This document shows, piece by piece, positions 36,345 through 48,515 of a stretch of 64,000 nt of DNA. Positions within the stretch are counted from its first letter, which is position 1. Every line of letters starts with the position of its first letter. The DNA is taken from the NCBI GenBank assembly GCA_033060915.1, contig CM065396.1, positions 1,082,001-1,146,000 of the forward strand. The letters are read 5' to 3'. The translations under genes were made by a program, and so were the position numbers. The notes under the pieces were generated by a model. That model saw nothing but the letters and a program-made list of their open reading frames with translations, was not told the origin of the DNA and made no database searches. Source of the DNA: Euryodendron excelsum. Lineage: Eukaryota > Streptophyta > Magnoliopsida > Ericales > Pentaphylacaceae.

Positions 36345-37672
36345 TTTTCTTGTCAAAGACAAAACAATAAGAATAAGAGTCCCATGTTGACCGCGAGGCA
36401 GTCGGAGGGATGGACACTGGAAATCTTTCGACAACAAGGGTCGAAAACGGATAACGGGCCAGAAAGGCCTTCGAAAACGAGTTTTGGCAGGAAAAAGGGC
36501 AAAACTGCCCAAAATTTGGAACTAGCGCCACTAGTGGTGGTGCATTTAGCAGAAAATGCCTGGCGCCTCTGCTAGTGGCGCCAGGTTTGAAGTTAAAACC
36601 AGAAAATTCTAGTTTGAACGCTTTCGGGATTTAAAGAGTTTTTGGAGAATCCGAGAGTCTTCAAGTGGAAATTGACTTGAACCTTGAAGGAGCAACCCTT
36701 GGGGACCGTGGGTGATTGCCGGAAGGAGACCACATCACTGTAAAAGTCACCGAAAGAGAAGATTTCACCGGAGAACTTCCGAAGAGTGAGTTTTCAAATT
36801 TTGTTGATTTTGACGTGTAGAACTTCGTTTAAATCATGTGAATAGTGGAAATTAATGTTTTGATATGTTTTGAACACTTTGGTGATGTTGTTTTTGCATT
36901 TTGATGGTTGTTTGATTGAATTTGAATGATTTTTCATGATTATGCGAAGAGAGCTTTCTGCAAGAATAGGGGATTTGTTCCTACAGGCATGGGCATTGGG
37001 TTTTCTGGCTATATTTTTGTGCAATGTGCCTTAGAAAAATGCATTTGATAACCATATGAAGTTTCGTGATTTTTTGAAAACTCAGTGAATTTTTGATTTT
37101 TTGAAAAATAGAAAAATATTTAGAAAATTAGAAATAATTAGAAAATTCAAGAAATTGATGAAATTTTCTTAAAATTTGAAATTTGGAAAAAGATTGGAAT
37201 ATTTTTGAAAACATTTGAGGTGATTTTGAAAAATTTCGGAAGATGTTTGAAAACCATTGATTTATTTTAAAAATAAAACATGTGTTTTGAAAGTTTTGAA
37301 AAATTGAAACGTGTGCACGGGTGCCATTGTCATGTGATTGTTGGGAAAGTGTACATTCTGCATTTTGTGTTGGTTTTATGGGCGTTGTAGGGGCCATTCT
37401 TAAACGGGACTCTGCCGAAAATTTTTTAGAAATTAGGAAAGAGTTGGTTAAAGTTTTAGAAATAAAATCTTTTTGAAGGAAAAAGACGGAAAACCCTTGA
37501 AATTTGATTTAAAGTTGAAAAATCAAGATGTGCATGTAGGACATTTGTTTTGACTTATCATTCGAAGTCTTTTATTTATTTTGTTTATGTTAGTTGTTTA
37601 TTTTATTTTACTGTTATTTAAACTGCATGGATGGTATATTAACATCACTTACCTTGACTTACCTTTTTCGGG
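36345..37672 (+). mobile_element. Region upstream of the antisense PMD gene in A
   Basis: About 1.3 kb without a gene. It holds a 23-bp palindrome (36561-36583) like that of the LTR promoter, preceded by a second, weaker GCGCCACT dyad near 36524. A conserved GTGAGT (36786) and a CAG (37677) could bound an intron of about 0.9 kb. However, that acceptor overlaps the only in-frame ATG, so an unspliced start is as likely. No convincing TATA box is seen on the plus strand. Confidence 0.55.
36561..36583 (+). promoter_or_regulatory. 23-bp palindrome upstream of the antisense gene, A
   Basis: TGGCGCCTCT, GCT, AGTGGCGCCA; nine of ten positions pair. Same length, arm size and spacer size as the palindromes upstream of the LTR TATA boxes. 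Confidence 0.72.
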
Positions 37673-39346
37673 ATGGCAGACGCGGGTGATGACGGTTTTG
37701 AGAGGAGACGCCGCTCGGGAAAGGCGGCCCGGACAGATTCTACTGGCGGCTCTAGTCGATCTAGAGGTAGTCGACGATCCACCGGAGGATCCTCATCCAG
37801 TCAGAGTGGGCAGGGGAGTAGGCTACCTATCGACCCTTTTCCTCCGGTTGAGCAGGCTTTTGCCGAGGAGATTGATGCCGACGAGGAGGTACCGGGCCCC
37901 GGGGATCAGGTGACCAGTTATGGGAGAGCTTCTTCCAGGCAGAGGTAGCCGGATGCCGAGTTGGGAGATCTGCAGATACTGGATGTCCCACCACTCGGTG
38001 ATCTTGCCTATCACCCCAGCGTGTATTCTAGACAGCATTTGCCGCCTCCACGGGTACATACAGCTTTTAGAGGGGCTATTCATCAGGTATTTGTGACCAT
38101 GCAGCGGGCGCCCCCATCATATCGTGCCTTCTTGGCAGAGATCGGATTCGGCGCTTTTATGGGTTTACAAGCTGACCGCCTGAACTGACATTTGGTACTG
38201 GCACTTATTGAGAGGTGGTTCAGGGAGACCGGGACTTTTCATTTTGTCGGCTTCGAGTTAGGTCCCACTCCTTTGGATTGGGCGATTATTACAGGGCTCT
38301 CCTTTGTCGGCCGACGGATCACCCTGCACCCAATCAGCAAGGACGAGGCCTATTTGCTATTGGACTTGCCTCATCCTTAGCGTTCTGCTTTCCCGGTCTC
38401 TTGGATTAGTTAGGATGAGCGTACTTTTGCTACTGAGCCATCGCCTGCCAGGCGAGACATCATGAGACGGCGACTTTTGTTATATGTCATCTTTAGCTGC
38501 TTCTGCAACAACAACAAGTCACTCGTGCCGTGTCGTTTGGTGAGCATAGTAGCCAATCTTGGAGCCTTATCTGAGCTAGATTAGGGGTCCTTTTCTTTTG
38601 GCTGCTTTCTTCGATCGATGTGGGTTCGGACTTCTTCTCATTCGGGCAGCATGACTAGCTTCTGGCCTTTCCTTGTCTGGTGGAGTTACAAGTACCTGCC
38701 AGTGCGTCGCCATGCAGTTGTTAAGGATGATCTCTATCCTCACGCTTTGAGGTGGGCTCGTGACTGGGTAGCCCAACGATCGGAGATTACTGACTTTGTG
38801 ACGCTCCGGGCTAACCTGGAGCTGATTGAGGCGAGGGATGTGACCTGGCGGCCCTTCATTGGATCAGTCCATTACGAGACAGTCCGGTACCTGGTCCCAT
38901 TGTCCCTGTCGAGAGCTGCTTTTCTCAATGATGACACTTGGGAGTCCTATCTTGGAGAGCAGCACTGGCGGCAGTTTCACGAGGAGTTTCGATCAGCAGG
39001 GGCTCCGCCAGAGTATATGTTTGGAGCCCTGGTAGCGGGAGTGCCTATCCCCTACCAGGAGCGCCAACTAGGTGCCGAGTTCTTGCTTCCTCCGGATACG
39101 GATTATGCTGCACACTTTGGGGCTCATTTGGTTGGTGCCTTCACCCGGTTTGAGGTAGTAGTCGGCGGGTACGCTATTGGCCAGGATGTGGTTGACTTGT
39201 GGCGCCGTGCTGGACGATATGTGCCCCAGGCCGAGTTTACTGCTGTGAGAGACCAGAGAGACCAGTACCAGATGGAGCGGGACCAGTACCAGGCCGAGGT
39301 AGCTTCCCTGACGGCTCGGTTATCTCAGATTGGTGGTGGGGGGTAA
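37673..39346 (+). pseudogene. Antisense plant mobile domain (PMD) gene of element A
   Basis: Runs opposite to gag. One frame from ATGGCAGAC at 37673 (a good plant start context) to the TAA at 39344, 557 codons, with no frameshift but five stops: TAG 37946, TGA 38186, TAG 38378, TAG 38411 and TAG 38582. Residues about 1-90 are Ser/Arg/Gly-rich and disordered. The PMD-like core follows (about 120-480), with LIERWFRETGTFHF, LDWAIITGLSFVG, FSCFCNNNKS, GSFSFGCFL and VWWSYKYLPV, the pattern of the 'aminotransferase-like, plant mobile domain'. The C-terminus (about 520-557) is a short coiled coil (RDQRDQYQMERDQYQAEVASL). PMD proteins occur in transposons and in Arabidopsis MAIN/MAIL1, which affect TE silencing. 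Its role here is unknown. The PMD call rests on motif resemblance. Confidence 0.8.
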
Positions 39347-41482
39347 ATGTTATTCTCGCTTTGCTCCTTATTACTCTGCTGTTGCTTAGTTCCTTTTGTA
39401 TGTAGCTGATTTCGGTTCTGTCTTCCCTGCAAGATGGTGGTGCTTCGAGTAGTTATCCTCCTCCTCCGATGCCGGGTTTCAGGGATTTTGGTCCAGATGA
39501 TATCGACTTTGACCTGTGAGAGATGCCCCTTGTAGAGATTTTGATCCTATTTTGCCCCTTGTTCCTGAGATGTATTGATGTTAGACAGTTTTATTTTGCA
39601 TAGTTTTGTATAAGGATGGATATTTATGGTACTTAGATGCACGGATAGACAGATACATGTGATCAGAGGCATGTAATGTATGATGATGTTAGATATCTAT
39701 TACATGAGTTGATGCTGATGACTTTTATTTCTATAGGGAGTTATATCTTATGTGTGCAAAGGCCATGCTGATTTTTTTTTAATTTTTTTACCAATGCACA
39801 GGTCAGAAATATGTTAATAGAATGACACAGGGTGCTGTTAGCCTTGTAGTCCTGGGAATGGTAACTCCCTCCTCCTCGAGTATTTAGCCTCTCTTCTGTC
39901 TCAACCTTACCTTGATTGGATGATAGCACTTCGCACCTTTCTCAATCTTTTGATCACCTCTCACTCTCCGTCTTGGGGTTAGTGTATATGGTTATTGGGC
40001 TGAGGCTCTCGACTCTCGGAGTTTTAGCAACAACTTACCTGACCTTTGGCAGAGCGATAAGTGGCTAGTCATTTCAATCCGATAAGACTTTGTTTAGGAC
40101 CATAATGTAGGCTAGTTTATGGGGGTTTTAGAAACAACGGGATATGCAGGCTCAAATTTGATGTTGTTTTCAATAGGGTTCAGATCCGTACCATCCTTGA
40201 CTACTTTTAGTAGGATTAGCATCCTTCTTTAGTTTTGGCAGCGTATCCAACTCATTTAGATCAAACAATCTGCTTTCAATTAGAGGGGACTTTAATAGGG
40301 TTGTAATGTAGGCCATGGTTTTGGGGTTCTTGAAAGGAAGGATAAAGGCTCGAACTTATTGTTTCTACTGGGTTTCCTTATAACCTAGGATTACCTTTAA
40401 ATTTCCTTCTTGTTTTTGACCATATACTTCTCAGGGTGACAATGACCTTGTCCTTTCACTCTTTCCGTGTACTTCTTGAGATAAACATGACTTTCTTTTC
40501 TTTCAATCCTTTTACTATGCCTTTGAAGTTGACTCAATCATGATTTTCTTCAGGCCTTTCTTTAGAATCATGGTTTCCCTTTTTCTTTTTTTTTTCTTCT
40601 TTTTTTTTTTTTTTGGCTTCTTGCCCCTTTGGCAACTCCTTTCCTTTGCTTGTTCTTTCTATGAATAACTTTTCGACCCTTTTCCCTTATATCTTTTCCT
40701 TGGCAGTTCAATATACCCAATGTGGGCGGTGATCCCTAGGCTGGGGTTTTGTTAAGAAAGGATAGGTAGCTCAACGGGTTTGGCAAGGGGTTGCTTTTGA
40801 CTATATGAGAAATGAAATGAGGGCCTCTCTTCACTTTGAATTAGGTTGCTTGATCTATAGAGCTTTCATTGCTACCTTAGCACAGCGGGGGTGGATACCA
40901 TTCCTAGAGTTCTCAAACTATTGTCTGCCCCAGTGTGGGGAGGACAGCCCTGGATCGGGGTTAACAAAGAAAACTTTGTTTGTTGCGAGGCTCTAGGGGT
41001 TAAGCAAAGGGAATATTAGCACATTTAGTTATTTATTCAGTTATTTATTCTTGATATGTGGGGGAATGAAAGATGGCTCCTCTTCCTCTTGATAAAGTAG
41101 CCACACATCGCTTAGCCTCAGAGTCTTGTAAGTGCTGCCTTTGGGTAGTATCCTCACTCATCCTTATTCTCTCTTTCTGTGGAAGGCTGATCATTTGGCG
41201 AGTGGTTAACTCATGCTATCACAACTTCAAGTTGGATCATTCCATAAGATAAACCACGCCCCTTGCGTGAAAAGTAGTCACTATTCCCAGAAGACATATA
41301 AGATAGCAGCAGTGAACAAAAGATTATCATTTGACTATTATTATCATTTTCATAGAAAGGAATAGAGTTCTTAAGCAAGAATGAAATGTAAACATCAATT
41401 TAAAGACAGAAAATAAAAGGGATAGGAAGAAAGTGGGTGTAAACACCCCTCTCTTGTACGCTTTTGCAAGGAATCCATTTTA
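39347..41482. mobile_element. Internal region of A between gag and the antisense gene
   Basis: About 2.1 kb, with no pol on either strand. On the plus strand a possible last exon of the PMD gene lies at 39434-39519. On the minus strand 40700-41050 matches the post-pol 3' region of B and C (GATCACCGCCCACA, CCCCACACTGGGG), so everything between the gag end and the post-pol region is missing. A T-run with interruptions lies at 40580-40615. Confidence 0.7.
39434..39519 (+). other. Possible terminal exon of the antisense gene
   Basis: After the TAA of the main frame, GTAAATG (39343) and a pyrimidine-rich GTCTTCCCTGCAAG (ending 39433) would bound a 91-bp intron. Beyond it one frame reads DGGASSSYPPPPMPGF and an acidic tail to TGA 39517-39519, with a coding look. 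Joining it is one base out of frame as written; the six-G run at the donor (39338-39343) is a likely indel site. D lacks this region, so there is no second copy to test it. Confidence 0.4.
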
Positions 41483-43486
41483 CTACGGCCTTGGGACAAT
41501 TCCGACTTCTTCGATGCTCCATTCGCAACCCGGATCCTCAGCCAAGGCGAGACAAGCAAAAGTTTCTCCTAGAGCTCCAAAGGCGTTGACACTATTGATG
41601 CGGTTGTCAGCCTCCTTCTTATTCTTTGCAGCAGGTTCTTCTGTAAACAGGGTGACCAGCTCACCCCCTTCCAATTCGAATGGCTCTGCTCGTTCTCTTA
41701 GCTCTTCTAGTCCCCAACCCATGTCGTCATAGTTGTACTCAATTACGGGCCAAGGGTTTTCCAGCAAGTGACTTTCAGCTGCGGCATACTTCGGGTGTAG
41801 AAATTCATCACCCCACCCATCGGCAGTTATGCTTTCGATGTGTTCTTCCTTTGGCAACATTGGCTCTTCAATGGGCCAGTCAAAAGCATCAGGCACCTCA
41901 TCGGGGTCATAGAGATAAATTGGGCATAGTGGGAGATCTTCCTTCCAGTCATTTTCTTCATCGGCCTCCCAATCGCTCTCATAACCTTCGGCCTCGAACT
42001 CGTCAATTTCTCCCTCGCCTCCCATCTCTACTAGTATCATATTGATGGTGTGATCTGGCAGAGGGTTAGCAGTCACATTGGGAGTGGGAGCAGGTTTTAC
42101 CGGCTGCAGATCGATGGTCTTATTGTCGATCAGGTCTTGGATCTTGTGCTTGAGAGCAAAGCAGCTTTCGGTGTCATGCCCCTGTCCACCTGAATGATAT
42201 TCACATGTAAGAGTGGCATTAAAGGTCGGGGGCAGAGGGCTTGGCAACAGGCGAGTAGGGACGGGCTTTAAGATGTTGTTCTTTAGAAGGCTATGGTAGG
42301 CCTCGGTTTGGGTGCAGGCTAAGGCGTCGAAGGTGTGGATACGTCGAGCAGGTCTATTGAAGTTGGGTCGTGCCCCAGCAGGACCATAGTTTGGGGTTGG
42401 AGCAGGCATGGTCAAGGTGGGCAAGGGCAGGACTGGGGGTGATTATAGTGGGGGTCGGTATTGGGGTGGTTGGCTTGGCAGAATAGCAGACACTTTACTT
42501 TCCTTCCTGATCGTGCCCCTTATATTAGCCACCTTCTTGGCTATGTTGGTGGTATTTTCTCCAGTCTTGGCATAGGGATCTATGATTCTTCCTGTCTTGA
42601 GGCCGTTTTCTATCATTTCCCCCTGCATGATGAGTTCGGAGAAACTTTTTCCCATGCTTGTGTAGAGCTTCTCATAGAATATACCTTGGAAAGTATGTAC
42701 AAATAGTTGTACATACTCCTTCTCTTCCAGCGGAGGGTTCACTTGTGCGGTGGCCTCCCTCCATCTTAGAGCATATGCTTTAAAGCTCTCCTTCTCACCC
42801 TTACTCATCGTCATCAAGGACCAGCGATCGGAAGTGAGATCAATGTTGTGATGGTATTGGGCTTTGAACACATTGACTAGCTCCATCCAGGTGGTGATCT
42901 TCCTTAAGTCCAGACGAGCAAACCATTGCAGAGCCGACCTCGTGAGGTTGTATTGGAATAACTGCATAAGGAGCTTCGGGTTGTTGCCATGTCCACTAAG
43001 CGCTCCAGCATATAGACGTAGATGAGCAACGAGGTTACCGGTACCGTCGTACTTCTGGAAGTCAGGCATTTTAAACTTAGCAGGCCTCGGGTGGTCAGGG
43101 AAGAAACAGAGCTCATCATAGGAAGTGAACCCATAAGTATCGTGGCCATGGAGACTTCACAACGAATCCTCCAATCCTTGGATTTTTAGACTGAGAGGGT
43201 CTAAAGAGGCCTTCTTTGTAGCAGGTGAAAGCAATATGGTCTCTTTTCCTTCAGTGTTGACCCCTTTGGCGTCTTCCTTAGTCCTCCCAGCACTGTCGGA
43301 CTGAAGCATGATCCTTGGATTAGCGGGTTCAAGGTCTTTAGATGAAGTCATTGATGATGACGAGACCGCAGTAGCATCCTTCATGGCCAGAGTTTGAATG
43401 AGTTTGAGCATCTCATCCATCTTAGTTCTCATTTCATTAACTTCCTCTCGAGAGACTTGAGAGGATTCTTCAGGGTTAGCAGCCAT
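41483..43486 (-). pseudogene. gag: gag of element A, two in-frame stops
   Basis: Structural protein that would form the particle. A single frame of 668 codons, ATG 43486 to stop 41483, is broken only by TGA (43157-43159) and TAA (42443-42445). Residues about 1-50 hold REEVNEMRTKMDEMLKLI, a likely coiled coil. From residue 140 (MPDFQKYDG) comes the retrotransposon gag domain, with LQWFARLD, FKAQYHHN and ESFKAYALRWRE. A zinc-knuckle-like C-x2-H-x5-H-x4-C (CEYHSGGQGHDTESC) starts at about residue 428, followed by KHKIQDLID and an acidic stretch. It ends at GIVPRP, with no pol fused downstream. The absence of frameshifts suggests the gene was intact until late. Confidence 0.9.
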
Positions 43487-45016
43487 CAGTGATGCTTTGT
43501 GCCGAGTGATAATAGGATCCCTAGGTGGATGTTGCCCCTTTTTTAGAGCAATGTTGACTCAGTACGAGGTGACTTCTGTAAATAGAAATAAAAAGGAAAA
43601 AAGAAAAAGACAAAAACACAAGTCACAAGTTAGTTTTTGGTTTTCAAAGAACTTTATGCAATGCATGTCCTAGGGTGTCCCTCTTAAAGAGGGAAACTAG
43701 CCATGATGTATTGACTCACTTTTGGAGATAGGGGATTTGCCCCTGTATGCAGATACCTTACTGTCAGATAGGAACCTTCAATCATCTATGCATTCATTCA
43801 TAAAAATAAAGAAGTACATTAAATTTTGGGTTTGAGATACAAAAGAATTGAAATGCATTTTAATAGGGGGAGGGGGAACATTTTCCTTTGGACTTCCACC
43901 TATCTATTTTTACAAAGGGAAACCCTAAACTACTCTTGAGTCTTTGGATTTGCCTTCCTTGGATTTGATGTCAAGGAGGTCGTTGAGAGACCTTGTTGAT
44001 TGATTGCCCCTTGTCTTCTTGGCAACTATATCTCCGTGAGCATAGAGGGATTGGGGCCCCTCTTATGGAATGAATTGAGATGCATACAATGAGTCCTTAG
44101 GGTTACGTGGGAACCCTTAGGGTTTAGGTAGGTTTAATGCAAGGGAGAGTGACACCAAATCAACGGGTTGATCATATGCATGAGAATGCAGTGACTTGAG
44201 TTACTTATAACTCTTGTCTTGTCATGGACTATTGAATGCATGAGCATGGATACGCAAAGAGTATAAGGAGAGAGAATGCAATAGTAAAATAAACGTGCAT
44301 GCATGAGCAGTTAGACAGACATTATAACAGTATAAATACAAACATTATAACAGCAGGTATAAAATGAAAGTAAGAGCAGTTGCTCTTTCCTCCGTGATTT
44401 TGAAAACATTGCTCATGTCTTAAATCCGACAGAGGTTCGGCTATGCATGGTGTCTATATGAGTATGAGGTTGAGGGTTGACTAATGCGTCCTAAAAAGGC
44501 TTGGTCCTCAGATCTTCAAACCTAGGCCCACTCCTCGAGGTGGTGCCATGATCGGTTGGTGATCCGAGCAGGGGAACCATCAAGAGGCCGTAGGCGAAGA
44601 AACTGACACAGCATCTTGCCCACAACCAATATACCGTTCCCCCTTTCTAACTAGAGAGGACATATCAGGGTATGCAAGTATGCAGAATACGAGTGCACAT
44701 GCAGTGTGTGTGTGATTTTTAAAATTGGAGGAAAGGGCCCAACAACTCCCATTCATCTTGTACATCACATTCATGCAAAGCAGTTAATAAAACTTAAGCA
44801 AAAAGCACACCTACAAAACAAAGATGCAAGTGTTAGTATGTGGATGACAAACAGAATACAAGATAATATGAATGAATTCATTTTTTTTTTTTTTTGAAAA
44901 AAATTTTGAAAATTTAGTTTTGAAAATTTAAAGTGAATGGGATTGAACCAAGTTAATTGAAGACTCTACATGGGTTAAGGGTAAAGAGACACGACTACGG
45001 CCTAACCCTCTAAGTG
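43487..45016 (-). mobile_element. Untranslated leader of element A
   Basis: About 1.5 kb between PBS and gag. The pyrimidine-rich TTTTATTTCTATTTACAG on the minus strand (ending near 43581) is a possible splice acceptor ahead of the gag ATG, in the same relative place as the acceptor-like sites in B and C. It has one copy of the leader module that B and C carry twice. A T-run lies at 44880-44896. Confidence 0.7.
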
Positions 45017-45034
45017 TCCCTAGCGGAGTCGCCA
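45017..45034 (-). promoter_or_regulatory. Primer-binding site of element A
   Basis: The minus strand reads TGGCGACTCCGCTAGGGA with a T before it, 2 bp from the LTR. The orientation fixes 45037-50287 as the 5' LTR. Confidence 0.88.
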
Positions 45035-48000
45035 ACTGTTGCGTCCAGATTTTTCCCACTCGAGGAATACTCACACAAGTAGGAAAAATGATGTACTCTC
45101 TCGTTAGAACTCATCCTCCTAGAAGAATGAGTGCGACTAGGTTTAAATTGAAAATTTGATTTGAATAAAGGGCTTTTGAAAAAGATTCGGAGTCGCCACC
45201 TAACTTGATTAAGGTGAGTTAGGTCACCTAAAAACTAAGAATAATCCGAATATTACACTTAGGGTTTTTGAAAATAGTTTTGAAAATACTACCTCCAGAG
45301 AGGGTTTTTAAGAAAACAGGTTGTTTGGCAACCTTTGAAAAATATTTAGCCCTTTTTGAAAAATAACTCCTTTTTGGTCTTTCAAAAACAATGATCTAGG
45401 TTCGGAGGTTGGTTACGTGTAGGGAAGACGCACTAAGCCATCACGCTACCCCGCCCTTTCGGTACCTACATGTCAATCTACCCTAGATTCACTTATGAGA
45501 GTCTTCAACCAACTATAATTCAATCCTACCCACTTTGAAAAACAATGCTTGAAAAGAAACTAACATGATGTATGATATGCAAGTGCAAGTTAAGAGAATT
45601 GAAAAATAGATTTGAAAAGAGATTGATCTGAAATTGATTTGATTTGAAAATAGATTTGAAGAGATGGAATTGAAATTGGAAAGTTTGAAAATTGAAAGTA
45701 GAAATTTGAAAATAGAAATTTTGAAATTGGAATTTTGAAAATAGATTGGAATTTGAGATTTGAAAAATGCGGAGACCGCACCCATGAGGGTGGAATTGAA
45801 AGTTTGAAAAGTGTTGTGACCACACCTATGAAGGTTGCCTACGTATCCCTTTGGGGGAATCAGGTCAGTCGTAGTTCGGACAAGAGTCCGATTTAAAAGA
45901 GATTGATTTGAAGAGAGAGAGATTGGATTGGAAGAAAGAAATTGAATTGAAAATTGGATTTGATTTGAGATTAGAAGAGGAGATTGGAAATTGAAATTGA
46001 GAAGATTAGACTTTGATTTGAAGAGATAGATTTGGACTTGTTTTAGAAAGATGAAGGTTTAAGAAACCTATACTTAAGAAAGATGAGACTTAGGAAAGAC
46101 TTAAGAGTTTAAGAAAGATTAGATTTAGGAAAGGTTTGAATTAGGAAAGTTTTGAAATTAGGAAAGTTTGAAATTTAAGAAAGTTTGGACATTGGAAAGT
46201 TTTGAAAATTGGAAAGTTTGGAATTTAGAAAGTTTTGAAATAGGAAAGTATTGAATTTAGAAATGTTTTGAATTAGGAAAAGTTTAGTTTAAGAAAGGCT
46301 TAGAATTTAGAAAGTTTCAAGTTAAGAAAGTTTTGAATTTGGAAAGCTTAGAATTTGGAAAGATTTGAAATTTGGAAAGTTTAGAATTTAGGAAGTTTTA
46401 GATTTAGAAAGTCTTAACTTAAGAAAGTTTTGAATTTAGAAAGCTTAGAATTTTAGAAAGATTTGACATTTAGAAAGTTTAAGATTTTGAAAGTTTTAGA
46501 GTTTGAGTTTTAGAAAATCTTGAAATTAGGAAAGGTTGAGTTTAGGAAAGATTTGGAAACTTGAATTTGGAAAGTTATGATTTGGAAAGAAGGTAGAATT
46601 AGGAAAGAGTTGAATTTAGAAAAGATTTGAAAGTTGAGTTTTAAAATTTAGGAAAGATTTTTATGTTCAAGTTTTGGAAACTTAAGATTTAGGAAATTGG
46701 AAGTTCAGGACGGATTTGAATTAGAAAAGATTTAGATTTTGAAATTTAAGAAAAGATTTAAAGTTTAGGTTTAAGAAACTTATGGTTTAAGAAAGTAGGA
46801 AATTAGGAAGGAGTTGAATTAAGAAAGGTTTGGATTAGAAAGGGGTTGGATTTGGTTTTAAAAAGAGAAGGTTTGATTTTGTTTCCAAAAACGGAGAATA
46901 GAATCTAGTTTCCTAAACGGGAAAATTAGATTTGGTTTCTAAAAGGGAAGATTTGATTTGACAAGGATTTGGAAAGGGAGATTCTAGAAACCTTAGATTT
47001 GGAAAATTATAGTTTCGACATAGAAAATAGGTTTTGGAAACGTGTATCGTTTGGATGTGAAAACAAGAGATTTTGAAAACCTAGGTTTGGGGCAAAGTTT
47101 GAAAACCATGTTTTTGGAAAGAAAATTAGGGTTTCCTAATTGTGGGTTCTAGGGCTTGACTTGGGCTCTAAGGAAAGAGTTTTTGGAAAGTGCGTTTTTG
47201 GAAACAAAGATTTTGGAAGGAAATCCTAAATAGGAGTTTGTAGAGGGAAGAATTTTTTGGAAAGGATAGTTTTTGGAAAGAGATTTTTAAAGAACAGGAG
47301 TTTTTGGAAAGTGTGTTTTTGGAAATGAAGGTTTTGGAAGGAAAATCCTATAGGGGAATTTCTAGAAGGAAGATTTTCGAAAGAGCGTTTTTTAGAAAGA
47401 TTTTTGGAAGGAGATTGTTGGAGAGAGTTTTTTAGGAAAGTGAGTTTAGGGAGTGTTTTTAGAAAGTGAATTTTGAGGAAAAAGAGTTTTTGGAAAGGAG
47501 TTGAAAAAGAAAGCTTTGAAAAATAGATTTTGGAGGGAGTTTTCGAAACCAACTTTGAAAAGCAGAGTTTTAGGAAAGTATATTGAAAGAGATTTTTTAG
47601 GAAGAGATTTGAAAAGAAAGTTTTTGGAAGGTATGAAAATGTCTCACTTCCCTAAAGCGATTCTAGCCATAAGAAGGCTTGAACCAGTTTAAGAAAGTGG
47701 TTTTTGAAAACAATAAGATTTGAAAATATAGACCAAAAAGGTCACTTTTAATGTAACACTTTCCTAAAGCAACCCTAGACATGGAAAGGCTAGAATCACC
47801 CTAGAATTGTGGTTTTGAAAACAAGTTTTTGAAAAAGAGATTTCGATGCAATTTTGAAAACAAGTTTGAAAACGAGTTTGAAAACGAATTTTGGAAGATG
47901 CAAGATCATGATATGCACAATGTAAATTTGGGGTCGTGAACATACAAGGCTAAGGCTTCACCACATAATCAAGGGGGCTGGACCCACGTGGTCTGGTTAG

Positions 48001-48507
48001 ACTAGAAGAAAGCCCCCAACACGGTGGCTCTCCAATAGCCCAATCCTACACATGGACCGGGAATCCCCTTGTTTCAAGCATGCAAAGAAAGGGGGGGGAA
48101 AGAGATGGGGGATTAAAATAGAGAAAACCCAAGTGGGTTAGGAGAGAGAAGAGAGAGGGGGGAAGTGCGGAAATTTAAATAGGGAGCCTACCGTATGCCT
48201 TGTTATTTTGCAAGCCTTGCTTTCTTCGGTCTTCGGTCTTGATCTTCGTCTTCAATCTTCAAGAGCCACCTTCAATCTTCAAACTTCAGAGTGCAACTCT
48301 TCAAGTCTTCGAATGAGGGTTGAAGGTTAGTGTATGAGTTTATGGGGGTGTGTATGAGTATATAGGAGGCTAGGGTTTAGTGTATGGTGGTTAGGGTTTG
48401 GAAAACCTAGGGAAACTAGGGTTTAGGAGGTGCTCGAGTTCTGTATATCAAAATATAGGATTTTTATATTGAGTTTACGCATCCCTTTCACGTTGAATGA
48501 GGCTCTG

Positions 48508-48515
48508 TATTTATA
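48508..48515 (-). promoter_or_regulatory. TATA box of the 5' LTR of A
   Basis: TATAAATA on the minus strand; this copy would drive genomic RNA of A. Confidence 0.8.

Noticed and set aside
38938..39153. Frames overlapping the PMD gene in other phases
   Set aside because: Shadows of the GC-richer coding region.
41427..41445. GGGTGTAAACACCCC just downstream of A's gag, like an LTR tip
   Set aside because: Only about 12 bases match the LTR start and the next bases do not, with no PPT or PBS beside it. Probably chance, though a scar of an excised copy cannot be excluded.
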